A stretch of DNA of 64,000 nucleotides from NCBI RefSeq assembly GCF_040207125.1, contig NZ_CP157940.1:1240001-1304000 (forward strand), written 5' to 3'. This document shows positions 8,647-17,398 of this stretch, piece by piece. Source of the stretch: Lacrimispora sp. BS-2. Its GTDB lineage: Bacteria > Bacillota > Clostridia > Lachnospirales > Lachnospiraceae. A program made the position numbers and the translations under genes. Numbering within the stretch: the first letter of the stretch is position 1; each line of letters opens with the position of its first letter. The notes under the pieces were generated by a model. It was not told the DNA's origin and did no database searches. It was given only the letters and a program-made list of their open reading frames with translations.

Positions 8647-9291
8647 ATGAATAAAGAATATTTGTTGTTTGATTTAGATGGAACCCTTACGGATCCCAAA
8701 GAGGGCATAACCAAGTCTGTCCAGTACAGCCTCCGGCATTTTGGGATTGAGGTGGAGAATTTAGATGAGCTTTGCTGCTTTATCGGGCCTCCTTTAAAGG
8801 ACAGCTATATGGAGTATTACGGCTTTAGTGAGGAACAGGCAAGAAAAGCCATCGATATTTACCGGGAATATTTTTCGGAAAAAGGATGGTATGAAAATAA
8901 GGCCTATGAAGGGGTTTTGGATGTACTGAAGTCTCTCCTTAATGCAGGGAAAAAGCTTTATGTGGCATCCTCAAAGCCGGAAGTGTTTGTCAGGAAGATC
9001 TTAAAACATTTTGGGCTGGATTCCTGTTTTTTATTTATGGGAGGCGCCGACATGGAAGAAACCAGGGTAAAAAAAGCCGATGTGATCCGTTATGTTTTAA
9101 AGGAATGCGGGATCACCGATTTGGACAGGACGGTGATGATCGGAGACAGGAAGCATGATATTTTGGGAGCAAAAGAAACCGGGATTGCCTCTGTAGGGGT
9201 GTTGTACGGTTATGGAGACAGGCGGGAGCTTACGGAAGCCGGAGCGGATGTGCTGGCAGAAACAATTTTTGATTTGCAGAATCTTTTATAG
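8647..9291 (+). CDS. HAD-family phosphatase, phosphoglycolate phosphatase-like
   Basis: This 214-residue haloacid dehalogenase-type hydrolase carries motif I as LLFDLDGTLTD with both catalytic aspartates, motif II in YVASSKPE, and motif III/IV as VMIGDRKHDILGAK. The cap domain sits between residues 15 and 80, as in the Gph/PpaX subfamily (C1 cap). Substrates in this group include phosphoglycolate, pyrophosphate and nucleotides and cannot be chosen from sequence alone. An AGAGGAGG stands 7 nt before the ATG. It is followed after 100 bp by an HPr-like gene with no clear terminator between. Confidence 0.85.
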   Translation: MNKEYLLFDLDGTLTDPKEGITKSVQYSLRHFGIEVENLDELCCFIGPPLKDSYMEYYGFSEEQARKAIDIYREYFSEKGWYENKAYEGVLDVLKSLLNAGKKLYVASSKPEVFVRKILKHFGLDSCFLFMGGADMEETRVKKADVIRYVLKECGITDLDRTVMIGDRKHDILGAKETGIASVGVLYGYGDRRELTEAGADVLAETIFDLQNLL

Positions 9292-9394
9292 TATGCTATA
9301 CTGAGTCTCTAACGCTGGAAAAGGGTGATCCTCTCTTTTGCCGGTCCGGCAGAAAAGCCGGGATACATTACGATGATCAGGAGGAATACAAGAG

Positions 9395-9658
9395 ATGAAA
9401 AAGGTGGAGATCGGATTCTGGGGAGTTGAATCTATCCTGGAATTTGTCTCAATTGCGGGAGCGTGTAAGGAAAAAATAAATTTGGCCTGCGGAGATAGAA
9501 CGGTAAACGCAAAATCGTTGCTTTCTGTCCTGTCTTTGGCCACTGCAGATGGAGTGGAATTGATCATTCATGAAGAATCCTGCGATTCTCTTTTAAGACT
9601 CCTGGAACTGTATGTTGAGCATGGAAGACTGCTTGGCAGCAAACATATTGCTGTCTGA
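9395..9658 (+). CDS. HPr-fold protein lacking the phosphoacceptor histidine
   Basis: This is 87 residues with the HPr fold. The segment RTVNAKSLLSVLSLATADGVEL matches the regulatory-serine helix of HPr (Ser in AKSLL). The N-terminal GLHARP loop, which carries the catalytic His15, is replaced by GFWGVESI, so it cannot accept phosphate from enzyme I. It resembles Bacillus Crh in logic (regulatory serine kept, histidine lost), though Crh retains more of the loop. A role as a co-regulator through HPr kinase is an inference. A true HPr is encoded at 40039. The start has AGGAGG 11 nt upstream. Confidence 0.75.
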   Translation: MKKVEIGFWGVESILEFVSIAGACKEKINLACGDRTVNAKSLLSVLSLATADGVELIIHEESCDSLLRLLELYVEHGRLLGSKHIAV

Positions 9659-9696
9659 TCCAATCAATAAAAATTAAAACTGACAGGAAAAGGAAC

Positions 9697-9725
9697 TTGA
9701 AAAACAAATCAAAGTAGTGTATACT
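9697..9725 (+). promoter_or_regulatory. Promoter of the 6S RNA
   Basis: TTGAAA and TATACT are separated by 17 bp, placing the start near 9732. Confidence 0.75.
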
Positions 9726-9731
9726 AAGACC

Positions 9732-9966
9732 ATAGAAAACATGAGAAAGTAATTCCTGAGATGTACGACACTCTTACCTTTTTTGAACCTACATTATGAC
9801 ACATGGGATTCCAATATTTTCAGGTGGATGTCAGGCCTCCGTTTGCAGTGGAAGGCAGAAACCTGAGTGAGGTTGCCCACCTAGCTCGGCTAGGCGTCAA
9901 TAAGTAAGAACCGGCATTTTGGGGTTACTAAAGAGAAAAGCAGCGAGAAATCGCTGCTTTAATTTT
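9732..9966 (+). ncRNA. ssrS: 6S RNA
   Basis: The non-coding stretch between its own promoter and terminator carries the Firmicute 6S RNA marks: CCTGAGATGT near the 5' end, TTGAACCTACATTATG and CATGGGATTCC around the central bulge, GGTGGATGTCAGGCCTCCG, and GGTTGCCCACCTAG on the 3' side. 6S RNA mimics an open promoter, binds the housekeeping RNA polymerase holoenzyme and dampens transcription in stationary phase. Ends are set by the promoter at 9697 and the hairpin at 9937; the mature 5' end may be processed a few bases in. Confidence 0.78.
9937..9966 (+). terminator. 6S RNA terminator
   Basis: AAAGCAGCGA GAAA TCGCTGCTTT is a perfect 10-bp stem. AATTTTAT follows. Confidence 0.85.
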
Positions 9967-10028
9967 ATGTAAAAGTATGGTAGAGTATAATAGATAGTAA
10001 TTAAACTTAATAACTTAGGAGAATTTCG

Positions 10029-11261
10029 ATGAAAGAGACAAAATTTCGGAACTACATCTGCTGGGGAGTCACAGCACTTTCCGTTATTGCTTTGAGCATA
10101 GCCTTTGCTTTCTTCCTTTCCAGATTCCAGGCTGTGAAAGGTATGGTAAAATTGGTCGTGGGTATTCTTATGCCTGTCATTTACGGGGCAGTGCTTGCAT
10201 ATCTTTTACTGCCGGTATATAACAAGTCCAGAGACATGACTAAGCGCCTGCTTTCTTCCATGTGGAAAAACAGGAAAGGGGTGAAGTCCGTATCCGGACT
10301 TATGGGAACTGTGGTCAGCCTCATTTTTCTGTTTGTGATCGTAGTCGGACTTTTCTGGATGATCATTCCCGAGATTTATACCAGCATTATGGGGCTCCAG
10401 GAGACACTGGGTGAGAATATGAATGATCTAGCCCTGTGGCTACAGAAGATGTTAGAGGATAATCCTTCTGTGGAACGGGCGGTCATTCCTATCTATGATC
10501 AGCTGACAAGCCATCTGCAAAACTGGCTGACCTCTGACCTGGTTCCCAACATGTCCACGTTAATCGGCAGCCTTTCCAGCGGACTGTTAAGCGTGGTGCT
10601 GGTTCTTAAGAACATTTTGATCGGCATTATTGTAATGGTCTATCTTTTAAACATAAAGGGAACCCTTTCGGCCCAGGGCAAGAAGATCATTTACAGCATA
10701 TTTCCGTTAAAAGTGGCGAACCAGGCAATTGATGAAATCCGTTTTGTTCACCGGGTGTTTGGAGGGTTCATAACGGGTAAAATTTTGGATTCCCTGATTA
10801 TCGGGATTATATGCTTTTTTCTTTTAAATGCCATGAAGATGCCTTATACGCTGTTAGTGAGCGTAATTGTAGGGGTAACCAATATCATTCCCTTTTTCGG
10901 TCCGTTTATTGGAGCCATCCCCAGTGCATTTCTGATTCTGCTGGTAAGCCCTGTCAAATGCCTGTATTTCCTGATCTTCATCCTTTTGCTCCAGCAGTTT
11001 GACGGAAATATTCTGGGGCCGAAAATATTAGGACAATCCACAGGTCTTCCCAGCTTTTGGGTGCTGTTTTCCATCCTGCTTTTTGGTGGACTGTTTGGCT
11101 TTGTGGGAATGATCATTGCTGTACCAACTTTTGCGGTGATTTACAGCCTGATTTCAAGGCTGGTGAACCGTTCCTTAAAGAAAAAAGATCTCTCCAATAA
11201 AACGGCGGATTATTATAACCTGGAACGGATCGAAGACGATAAAAAAACATATATGAGATAA
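10029..11261 (+). CDS. AI-2E family membrane transporter (PerM/YtvI-like)
   Basis: This 410-residue polytopic membrane protein belongs to the AI-2E transporter family. Two membrane spans occupy residues 8-75 and one lies at 95-115, followed by a long soluble loop (115-180). A second helical block runs from 190 to the end with the characteristic GVTNIIPFFGPFIGAIP and LQQFDGNILGPKILG segments. Members include YdgG/TqsA and Na+/H+ antiporter-like proteins, so the substrate is unknown. The ATG follows TTAGGAG. The next gene begins 9 bp after its stop, so the two form an operon. A TATAAT at 9986 may be its promoter. Confidence 0.85.
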   Translation: MKETKFRNYICWGVTALSVIALSIAFAFFLSRFQAVKGMVKLVVGILMPVIYGAVLAYLLLPVYNKSRDMTKRLLSSMWKNRKGVKSVSGLMGTVVSLIFLFVIVVGLFWMIIPEIYTSIMGLQETLGENMNDLALWLQKMLEDNPSVERAVIPIYDQLTSHLQNWLTSDLVPNMSTLIGSLSSGLLSVVLVLKNILIGIIVMVYLLNIKGTLSAQGKKIIYSIFPLKVANQAIDEIRFVHRVFGGFITGKILDSLIIGIICFFLLNAMKMPYTLLVSVIVGVTNIIPFFGPFIGAIPSAFLILLVSPVKCLYFLIFILLLQQFDGNILGPKILGQSTGLPSFWVLFSILLFGGLFGFVGMIIAVPTFAVIYSLISRLVNRSLKKKDLSNKTADYYNLERIEDDKKTYMR

Positions 11262-11270
11262 GAGGAGCGC

Positions 11271-13547
11271 ATGAATAAAAAGACATTTATTGGATTTGTT
11301 GTCGGTATTCCTCTTTTGGTTTTGATTCTCATTATTATTATTCTGGTGGGTGAACCGGAACCGGAGGGATTATCAAGAGGGGTGGCATTTAAGTCGGCTG
11401 CTCTTCTTCTTACCGATAGAGAAAGCTGTGAAAAGATGCTGTCGGACAAAAGTCAAGAATACTTTCCGGAAAAGGAACAGAATAACTGGTATGTGAAATA
11501 CATGAATTACCTGTATGCAGAAGGTTATCTTGATCCCCATGAAATACCGGCAAAAAGGGATACTGCGGAAGGCTTTCTGACTTATAAAGAGGCGGAAAGC
11601 CTGGCGGAAGCTTTGGTTCCCGGATCGGGAAAAAAGATTCATGAAAGCGGCAAAAAGCAGAACAGGAAGATCCCATCAGATGAATGGTGGTATTTGTATG
11701 AAGAACTGAGGGAAGCGCTGGATAAGGAAGGAACGATCAAAGTGCTTGACGTATTTCTTTATGGCACTCCCACCAATGTAAAAACCGCAACAGCCTGGAC
11801 TGCCTATACCAGCGGGGGAAATTATCAATTTGAAGGCATCAGCCTGGATTCTTACATAGACTGGGAGCTGAAGCTTCTGGTAAAGGGCAATGAGATCATC
11901 GCATTAAAAGAGGCGGTGACAGATTCCATAACCTATAAAAATGTCTGGCTGACCAGTGGAACGGGAGGAACATTCGGCGTATACTTAGGGGCCGTGGAAC
12001 GTACCTTTCCTCTTGAGGCCTCTTTGGGACAGCCAGAGGATTTTGCCAATAACATTGCGGATATCAGTTTGAAAAAAGGGAGCTTACAAAAGGTTACCCT
12101 AAAGAAAAAGAAGATATCGGGGAAGGTTCTTGCGGTAAAGGATGCTTCTATTGAGGTTGAAGGATATGGCAGCTTAAAGCTTGATAAGGATTTTAAGGTG
12201 TACCGTTTGTATGGACAGTTTGAAGAACGCAGTATCTCTGATATTCTGGTAGGATATGACATACAGGATTTTGTTGTGGCCCATGGCAGGATATGTGCTG
12301 CTTTGCTGGTAAGGGAATTTGATGCAAAGAACATTCGTGTCCTTTTGATGAGCACTGATTTCCAGTCAGTCTTCCATCCGTCTGTAACCCTGTCTGCGGA
12401 AAGCGGTCTGTCATTGTCCTATGGAGATAAGGAGGTAAAGGTCCCTCCAAAGGCGGAAGTGATCATTGATACCGCAGATGAGCGGTTAAAGGCTGGGCGG
12501 ATTGTAGCAGCACCTCTGGAAAAAGGAGATTCCATATCCGTGAATTCCATAAAAAGGTCCTATGGCATCCCATCCTATGGCGGCACGATTGAAGTACGAA
12601 AGGAAGCTGATGGGCTGGTTTTAATCAATGAGCTGTACCTGGAGGATTATCTGACCAAGGTCGTGCCCAGCGAAATGCCTGACAGCTATGAAAAGGAAGC
12701 CTTGAAGGCTCAGGCTGTCTGTGCCAGGACCTATGCCTACCGACAGATTCAAAGCAACACCTACAGCAAATACGGCGCTCATGTGGATGACAGCACCAGA
12801 TTCCAGGTTTATAATAACCTGCGGGCAGCATCAAAGACAGAAGAGGCGGTACGTGAGACCTATGGAAAGCTTTTGTTTTACAATGAAAAACCGATTGAAG
12901 CTTTTTATTTCTCAACCTCCTGCGGACACACCACCGACGGCAGCATATGGGGAGGAGATCCGGCCCTGTTCCCTTATCTGGATGGCAGTCTTCTTCAGGA
13001 CAGCAGGGGAGTATTAAACCTGTCAACAAACTCTGATTTTGAGGAATTTATAAAGAAAAAGGATTACCCGGCCTATGATTCCGGATTCCCCATGTACCGG
13101 TGGGAGACCACGGTCACCAATCGTCAGCTGGAGGAAGAGATCACCGAAGTCGGCTCTATTTTAAATATTACTGTGACAGAGCGGGGCGTAGGCGGAATCG
13201 TGAAGAAACTGAGGGTCGAGGGTTCCGACGGCATCATGACCATCAATGGAGAAGGCCAGGTGCGGGCAAAGCTTGGAAATAAATATATGGCCATCACCAA
13301 GCTGGATGGGACGCTCATGAAGAACTTTGATTCCCTTCCCAGTGCCTATATTGCAATAGAGAACCAGGGCGTTGATGATAATAACATTACAACTTTTCAC
13401 ATCTATGGCGGCGGTTTTGGGCATGGAGTGGGCATGAGCCAGAATGGGGCACAGGCCATGGCAAAGGGCGGAAAGAATTATGAAGATATCCTGAAATTCT
13501 TCTATCATGATACACAAGTACGGGAAGCAGAGCAGAGTAAGGAATGA
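11271..13547 (+). CDS. SpoIID/LytB domain protein with long N-terminal region
   Basis: This 758-residue protein is anchored by a membrane span at residues 6-26 and otherwise extracytoplasmic. Residues about 445-730 form the SpoIID/LytB domain: LYLEDYLTKVVPSEMP, KAQAVCARTYAYRQI, a catalytic-region YFSTSCGHTTDG, and the closing FHIYGGGFGHGVGMSQNGAQ. SpoIID is the lytic transglycosylase of engulfment and acts on stem-free glycan strands; it is usually about 340 residues, so this protein carries an extra region of about 400 residues with no motif I recognise. The canonical spoIID sits elsewhere in clostridia, and a vegetative amidase-enhancer role (LytB-like) is also possible. It overlaps no neighbour; a Csp-like protease follows 48 bp later. 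Confidence 0.85.
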   Translation: MNKKTFIGFVVGIPLLVLILIIIILVGEPEPEGLSRGVAFKSAALLLTDRESCEKMLSDKSQEYFPEKEQNNWYVKYMNYLYAEGYLDPHEIPAKRDTAEGFLTYKEAESLAEALVPGSGKKIHESGKKQNRKIPSDEWWYLYEELREALDKEGTIKVLDVFLYGTPTNVKTATAWTAYTSGGNYQFEGISLDSYIDWELKLLVKGNEIIALKEAVTDSITYKNVWLTSGTGGTFGVYLGAVERTFPLEASLGQPEDFANNIADISLKKGSLQKVTLKKKKISGKVLAVKDASIEVEGYGSLKLDKDFKVYRLYGQFEERSISDILVGYDIQDFVVAHGRICAALLVREFDAKNIRVLLMSTDFQSVFHPSVTLSAESGLSLSYGDKEVKVPPKAEVIIDTADERLKAGRIVAAPLEKGDSISVNSIKRSYGIPSYGGTIEVRKEADGLVLINELYLEDYLTKVVPSEMPDSYEKEALKAQAVCARTYAYRQIQSNTYSKYGAHVDDSTRFQVYNNLRAASKTEEAVRETYGKLLFYNEKPIEAFYFSTSCGHTTDGSIWGGDPALFPYLDGSLLQDSRGVLNLSTNSDFEEFIKKKDYPAYDSGFPMYRWETTVTNRQLEEEITEVGSILNITVTERGVGGIVKKLRVEGSDGIMTINGEGQVRAKLGNKYMAITKLDGTLMKNFDSLPSAYIAIENQGVDDNNITTFHIYGGGFGHGVGMSQNGAQAMAKGGKNYEDILKFFYHDTQVREAEQSKE

Positions 13548-13595
13548 GAATGATAGTTCCGGCGTAGGATGATAGAAAAAGCACAGGAATGTCGT

Positions 13596-15299
13596 ATGCA
13601 AGATCAGAAGCTGGAAAATCTGTTAAACCTTGCCCTCAGCGCAACTCCTGAAGAGCGTGAAAAATCAGGCAATTTAAACGTAGGATATAATCCCGAGGAA
13701 AAATCATGGGATGTGATTGTAAAGCATTCCGGAGATATAAGCGGTCTTTCCCTGGTGGGAATCCGGGTAGAGCAGATGGTGAACGAATACTCCATACTTA
13801 CAGTTCCGGAATCCCTTATTGATCAGTTGAGCTCGGTGCCCCAAATCGAATATGTGGAGAAACCAAAGAGGCTGTTTTTTGCCATCAACCAGGCAAAGTC
13901 GGCCTCTTGTGTCAATCTGGTCCAGCAGGGAAACAATATTCTTACCGGAAGAGGAGTTTTGGTAGCTGTCATTGATTCGGGAATTGATTATTACCACGAT
14001 GATTTCCGGAACAATGACGGAACGACCAGGATCGTAAAGCTGTGGGATCAGACTTTGGATCGGGTGTTCACAGCAGAGGAAATCAATGCTGCCCTGGCTA
14101 CCGGAAGCAGGACAGAGGCCAGAAGGCTGGTCCCATCCGTGGATATCAGCGGACACGGTACAGCCGTGGCATCCATAGCGGCCGGAAACGGAAGGGAAAA
14201 CAGGGGACAATACCGGGGAATTGCTTTTGAAAGCCCGCTTTTAGTTGTAAAGCTTGGAGTCCCTCAGGAAGGCGGATTTCCCAGGACCACGGAGCTTATG
14301 CGTGCGGTCAATTTTGCGGTAAAAGAAGCTGTGGATATGCAGATGCCGGTAGCGATTAATTTAAGCTTTGGAAATACCTATGGTTCCCATGACGGAACCA
14401 GCCTTTTAGAGACATTTCTTGATGATTTATCCAATTACGGGAAGGCGGTAATTGTGGTGGGAACAGGAAACGAAGGGGTGGCAGGCGGTCATATTTCCGG
14501 AATCCTGACAATGTCAGGTCCCGAAGAAATTGAGCTGAGCGTGGGAGAGTACCAGCAAAGCTTCAGTGTACAGCTTTGGAAATCTTACGCGGATTTATTT
14601 GATATCAGCATTATAACACCTTCCGGTGCGGTAATCGGCCCCATCAGCAGCAGCCTGGGGCCTCAGACCATAAACTATAGAAACACCAGGATCTTATTGT
14701 ACTATGGGAAACCCGGCCCTTACAGTGTGGCACAGGAAATTTATATGGATTTCCTTCCCCTTGATACCTATATAGACAGCGGGATATGGAGATTCCGCTT
14801 AACTCCCAGACAGATCGTGGAAGGCAAATACGATCTCTGGCTCCCATCCGCCGGCGTGCTGAGCGAGTCTACCCGGTTTTTAAGGGCCACGCCTGAAACC
14901 ACTTTGACCATTCCCTCAACAGCCAACAAGGTCATTTCCGTGGGAGCTTATGATGACACCTATCAGTCTTATGCGGATTTTTCCGGCAGAGGATTTACAA
15001 GGAGAACCAACCTGGTAAAACCGGATCTGGCTGCTCCCGGAGTGGGAATCATTGCGGCAAGGACCGGGGGCGGCTATGAATCGGTAACAGGTACATCCTT
15101 TGCAACTCCCTTTGTCACCGGCAGCTCCGCCCTATTAATGCAGTGGGGAATTGTGGATGGAAGGGATCCGTTTCTCTTTGGAGAAAAAGTAAAGGCTTAT
15201 TTTATCCGCGGTGCAAGGCCACTTCCCGGAATTACCCAATATCCTAATCCGGAGCTTGGATACGGCGCATTATGTGTGAGCGACAGCCTTCCTGTATAA
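13596..15299 (+). CDS. Subtilisin-like serine peptidase (S8 family, Csp-like)
   Basis: This protein of about 567 residues carries a complete catalytic triad: Asp in VLVAVIDSGID, His in SGHGTAVASIAAG and Ser in GTSFATPFVTG. The oxyanion Asn is in GTGNEG. The long insertion between the Asn and Ser blocks (jelly-roll type) is typical of clostridial CspA/B/C germination proteases, which cut pro-SleC, and of related housekeeping paralogues. Lachnospiraceae carry several such genes, so the exact role is open. I prefer ATG 13596 with AGGA upstream; an in-frame ATG at 13569 has a poor ribosome binding site. There is no obvious signal peptide. It follows the SpoIID-like gene closely. Confidence 0.87.
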   Translation: MQDQKLENLLNLALSATPEEREKSGNLNVGYNPEEKSWDVIVKHSGDISGLSLVGIRVEQMVNEYSILTVPESLIDQLSSVPQIEYVEKPKRLFFAINQAKSASCVNLVQQGNNILTGRGVLVAVIDSGIDYYHDDFRNNDGTTRIVKLWDQTLDRVFTAEEINAALATGSRTEARRLVPSVDISGHGTAVASIAAGNGRENRGQYRGIAFESPLLVVKLGVPQEGGFPRTTELMRAVNFAVKEAVDMQMPVAINLSFGNTYGSHDGTSLLETFLDDLSNYGKAVIVVGTGNEGVAGGHISGILTMSGPEEIELSVGEYQQSFSVQLWKSYADLFDISIITPSGAVIGPISSSLGPQTINYRNTRILLYYGKPGPYSVAQEIYMDFLPLDTYIDSGIWRFRLTPRQIVEGKYDLWLPSAGVLSESTRFLRATPETTLTIPSTANKVISVGAYDDTYQSYADFSGRGFTRRTNLVKPDLAAPGVGIIAARTGGGYESVTGTSFATPFVTGSSALLMQWGIVDGRDPFLFGEKVKAYFIRGARPLPGITQYPNPELGYGALCVSDSLPV

Positions 15300-15322
15300 C
15301 TTGACAGGAAGAGGAAAAGCCA

Positions 15323-15351
15323 TTGGAAAAATGGTTAAAATGCTTTATAAT
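15323..15351 (+). promoter_or_regulatory. Promoter of the AraC-family gene
   Basis: TTGGAA and TATAAT are separated by 17 bp, 28 bp before the chosen ATG. Confidence 0.6.
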
Positions 15352-15379
15352 GAAATCAGTACTTTTGGGGAGGTGTGAA

Positions 15380-16210
15380 ATGGAAGTCAGGCATGAACTT
15401 GTCATTCCCAATAACGACCTGCCTTTCCGGATGTTTATCTTTGAGGGAAGGGAAGGAAATTATAAGGTCACGAAACACTGGCACCATTCCGTTGAGATTT
15501 TTCTGGTTCAGGAATGGAAAATTGATTTTTACATCAACAGCAGCCATTTATCCCTGGAGAGGCAGGACTTTGTGCTGGTCAATTCCAATGAAGTCCATTC
15601 CATCGAATGTCCCGATCCAAATATCACCATAGTTCTTCAAATACCGGCAGAAGCCTTTGAGGAGTACATGGGAGAAGAATGCTATGTGAACTTTGAGAAA
15701 AAGGATGAGACTCAAAATAAGAGACTGACACAACTGGTCGTTTCCCTGTTTTCCATCTATAAAGAACAGGAATATGGTTACAGTCTGAAGGTGAAAAGCC
15801 TGTTTTATGAGCTTTTGTACCTTTTGGTTACGGAGTTTAAGTCGCAAACCATGGATAAGGAAGTCCTCCGCCAGAAAAGGCAGTTGGATAAGCTGTCAAA
15901 GGTCACTCAGTATATGAGGGGAAATTATGACCAGGACTTAAAGCTTGACCAGGTGGCAGGACGTTTTGGTTTCAGCCCTACCTATTTGTCCAGGATATTT
16001 CAAAAATATGCGCAGGTCAATTACCGTACCTATCTGATTGACTTGCGGGTCAAATATGCAGTCAGGGAACTGATCGGGACCAGCTGTGAGATTGGAGAGA
16101 TTGCCATGAAGCATGGATTTCCTGACAGCAGAGCCTTTTCCAAGGCATTTAAGAAGCGGTATGGCTGTCTTCCCAGTGAATACAGGAAATATCTGGATGC
16201 AGGCAGATGA
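15380..16210 (+). CDS. AraC-family transcriptional regulator
   Basis: This is 276 residues. An N-terminal cupin sensor domain (residues about 15-120, with WHHSVEIFLV as the metal- or sugar-pocket strand) precedes a C-terminal double helix-turn-helix (about 175-270) with LDQVAGRFGFSPTYLSRIFQKY and IGEIAMKHGFPDSRAFSKAF. I start it at ATG 15380 because GGGGAGG sits 9 nt upstream; an in-frame TTG at 15323 would place the promoter and ribosome binding site inside the gene. Such regulators usually govern sugar-use genes, but no transporter or hydrolase lies alongside, so its target is unknown. Confidence 0.88.
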   Translation: MEVRHELVIPNNDLPFRMFIFEGREGNYKVTKHWHHSVEIFLVQEWKIDFYINSSHLSLERQDFVLVNSNEVHSIECPDPNITIVLQIPAEAFEEYMGEECYVNFEKKDETQNKRLTQLVVSLFSIYKEQEYGYSLKVKSLFYELLYLLVTEFKSQTMDKEVLRQKRQLDKLSKVTQYMRGNYDQDLKLDQVAGRFGFSPTYLSRIFQKYAQVNYRTYLIDLRVKYAVRELIGTSCEIGEIAMKHGFPDSRAFSKAFKKRYGCLPSEYRKYLDAGR

Positions 16211-16299
16211 CAGATGTTGCAATTATTTTAATATAGGGTATTATAATTACTGAAAATATGATATAATGTACCATAACTTTGGGCGAAGGATGTGATTGT

Positions 16300-17310
16300 A
16301 TGAATATCAGGGAATCCACAGAACAATGGGAGGAAGCATATTTAAGTCCTTATGCCGCTTTCAGTAAGAACAGCAAGGGAAGAGAGCGGGAGGAGGAGGC
16401 TTGTGATATCCGGACTGCCTACCAACGGGACCGGGACCGAATCATTCACTGCAAGGCATTTCGCAGGCTGAAACATAAAACCCAGGTTTTTCTGGCCCCG
16501 GAAGGGGATCATTACAGAACCAGGCTCACTCATACCCTGGAGGTATCCCAGATTGCAAGAACTATAGCAAAATCTCTGCGAATGAACGAAGACTTAACAG
16601 AGGCCATCGCTTTGGCTCATGATCTGGGCCATACTCCTTTCGGCCATTCCGGGGAAGCAATTTTGAATAAGATCTGCTCCCAGGGCTTTGCCCATTACAA
16701 GCAAAGTGTCCGGGTAGTAGAGGTTTTGGAAAAGGACGGAATGGGCTTAAATCTCACCTGGGAGGTCCGGGATGGAATCTTAAATCACCGCACCAGCGGT
16801 CACCCTTCCACATTAGAAGGCGGTATTGTCCGCTTATCGGATAAGATTGCCTATATTAACCATGACATTGATGATGCGATCAGGGCCAAGATGTTTGTTG
16901 AGGCGGATCTGCCTGAATGCTATACAGGTATTTTGGGCCACAGTGTCCGTGAAAGACTTAACAATCTGATTCATGATATTATCCGCAACAGCTACGGAAA
17001 GCCGGAGATCATCATGTCTCCGGATATGGAGAAGGCCATGCAGGGGCTGCGCACCTGGATGTTTGACAACGTTTATAGAAGCGATATCCCAAAAGCAGAG
17101 GAAGGGAAAGCACAGCATCTCATTGTCATGCTTTTTAATTACTATATGGAACACCCGGACAAGCTTACAGAGGAATACTGCACCTTAATGGAGGAAGGCC
17201 AGGAAAGCCGGGAACAGGCGGTCTGCGATTACATTGCAGGCATGAGCGACAGATATGCCATTGATAAATTTGAAGAGCTGTTTGTCCCGAAAGCGTGGAA
17301 AACGGTTTAA
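16300..17310 (+). CDS. dgt: Deoxyguanosinetriphosphate triphosphohydrolase-like protein
   Basis: This 336-residue HD-domain dNTPase-like protein splits dNTPs to nucleoside and triphosphate in the characterised members. The start of the domain reads FRRLKHKTQVFL and RTRLTHTLEVSQIAR. The HD pair follows in ALAHDLGHTPFGHSGE, and the third metal ligand lies in LSDKIAYINHDIDDA. The family name is dGTPase, but substrate range varies. I use ATG 16300, after GAAGGA, rather than the upstream TTG 16279. It lies directly upstream of dnaG, an arrangement common in clostridia that suggests coupling to DNA replication. Confidence 0.9.
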   Translation: MNIRESTEQWEEAYLSPYAAFSKNSKGREREEEACDIRTAYQRDRDRIIHCKAFRRLKHKTQVFLAPEGDHYRTRLTHTLEVSQIARTIAKSLRMNEDLTEAIALAHDLGHTPFGHSGEAILNKICSQGFAHYKQSVRVVEVLEKDGMGLNLTWEVRDGILNHRTSGHPSTLEGGIVRLSDKIAYINHDIDDAIRAKMFVEADLPECYTGILGHSVRERLNNLIHDIIRNSYGKPEIIMSPDMEKAMQGLRTWMFDNVYRSDIPKAEEGKAQHLIVMLFNYYMEHPDKLTEEYCTLMEEGQESREQAVCDYIAGMSDRYAIDKFEELFVPKAWKTV

Positions 17311-17398
17311 AGCGAATGAACTTTGATAAATACCCTGCGGGTATACCTTCATGGCCAAAATACATGGCTGGAAAAGAGGAAAGGAGATATGAAGCTTC

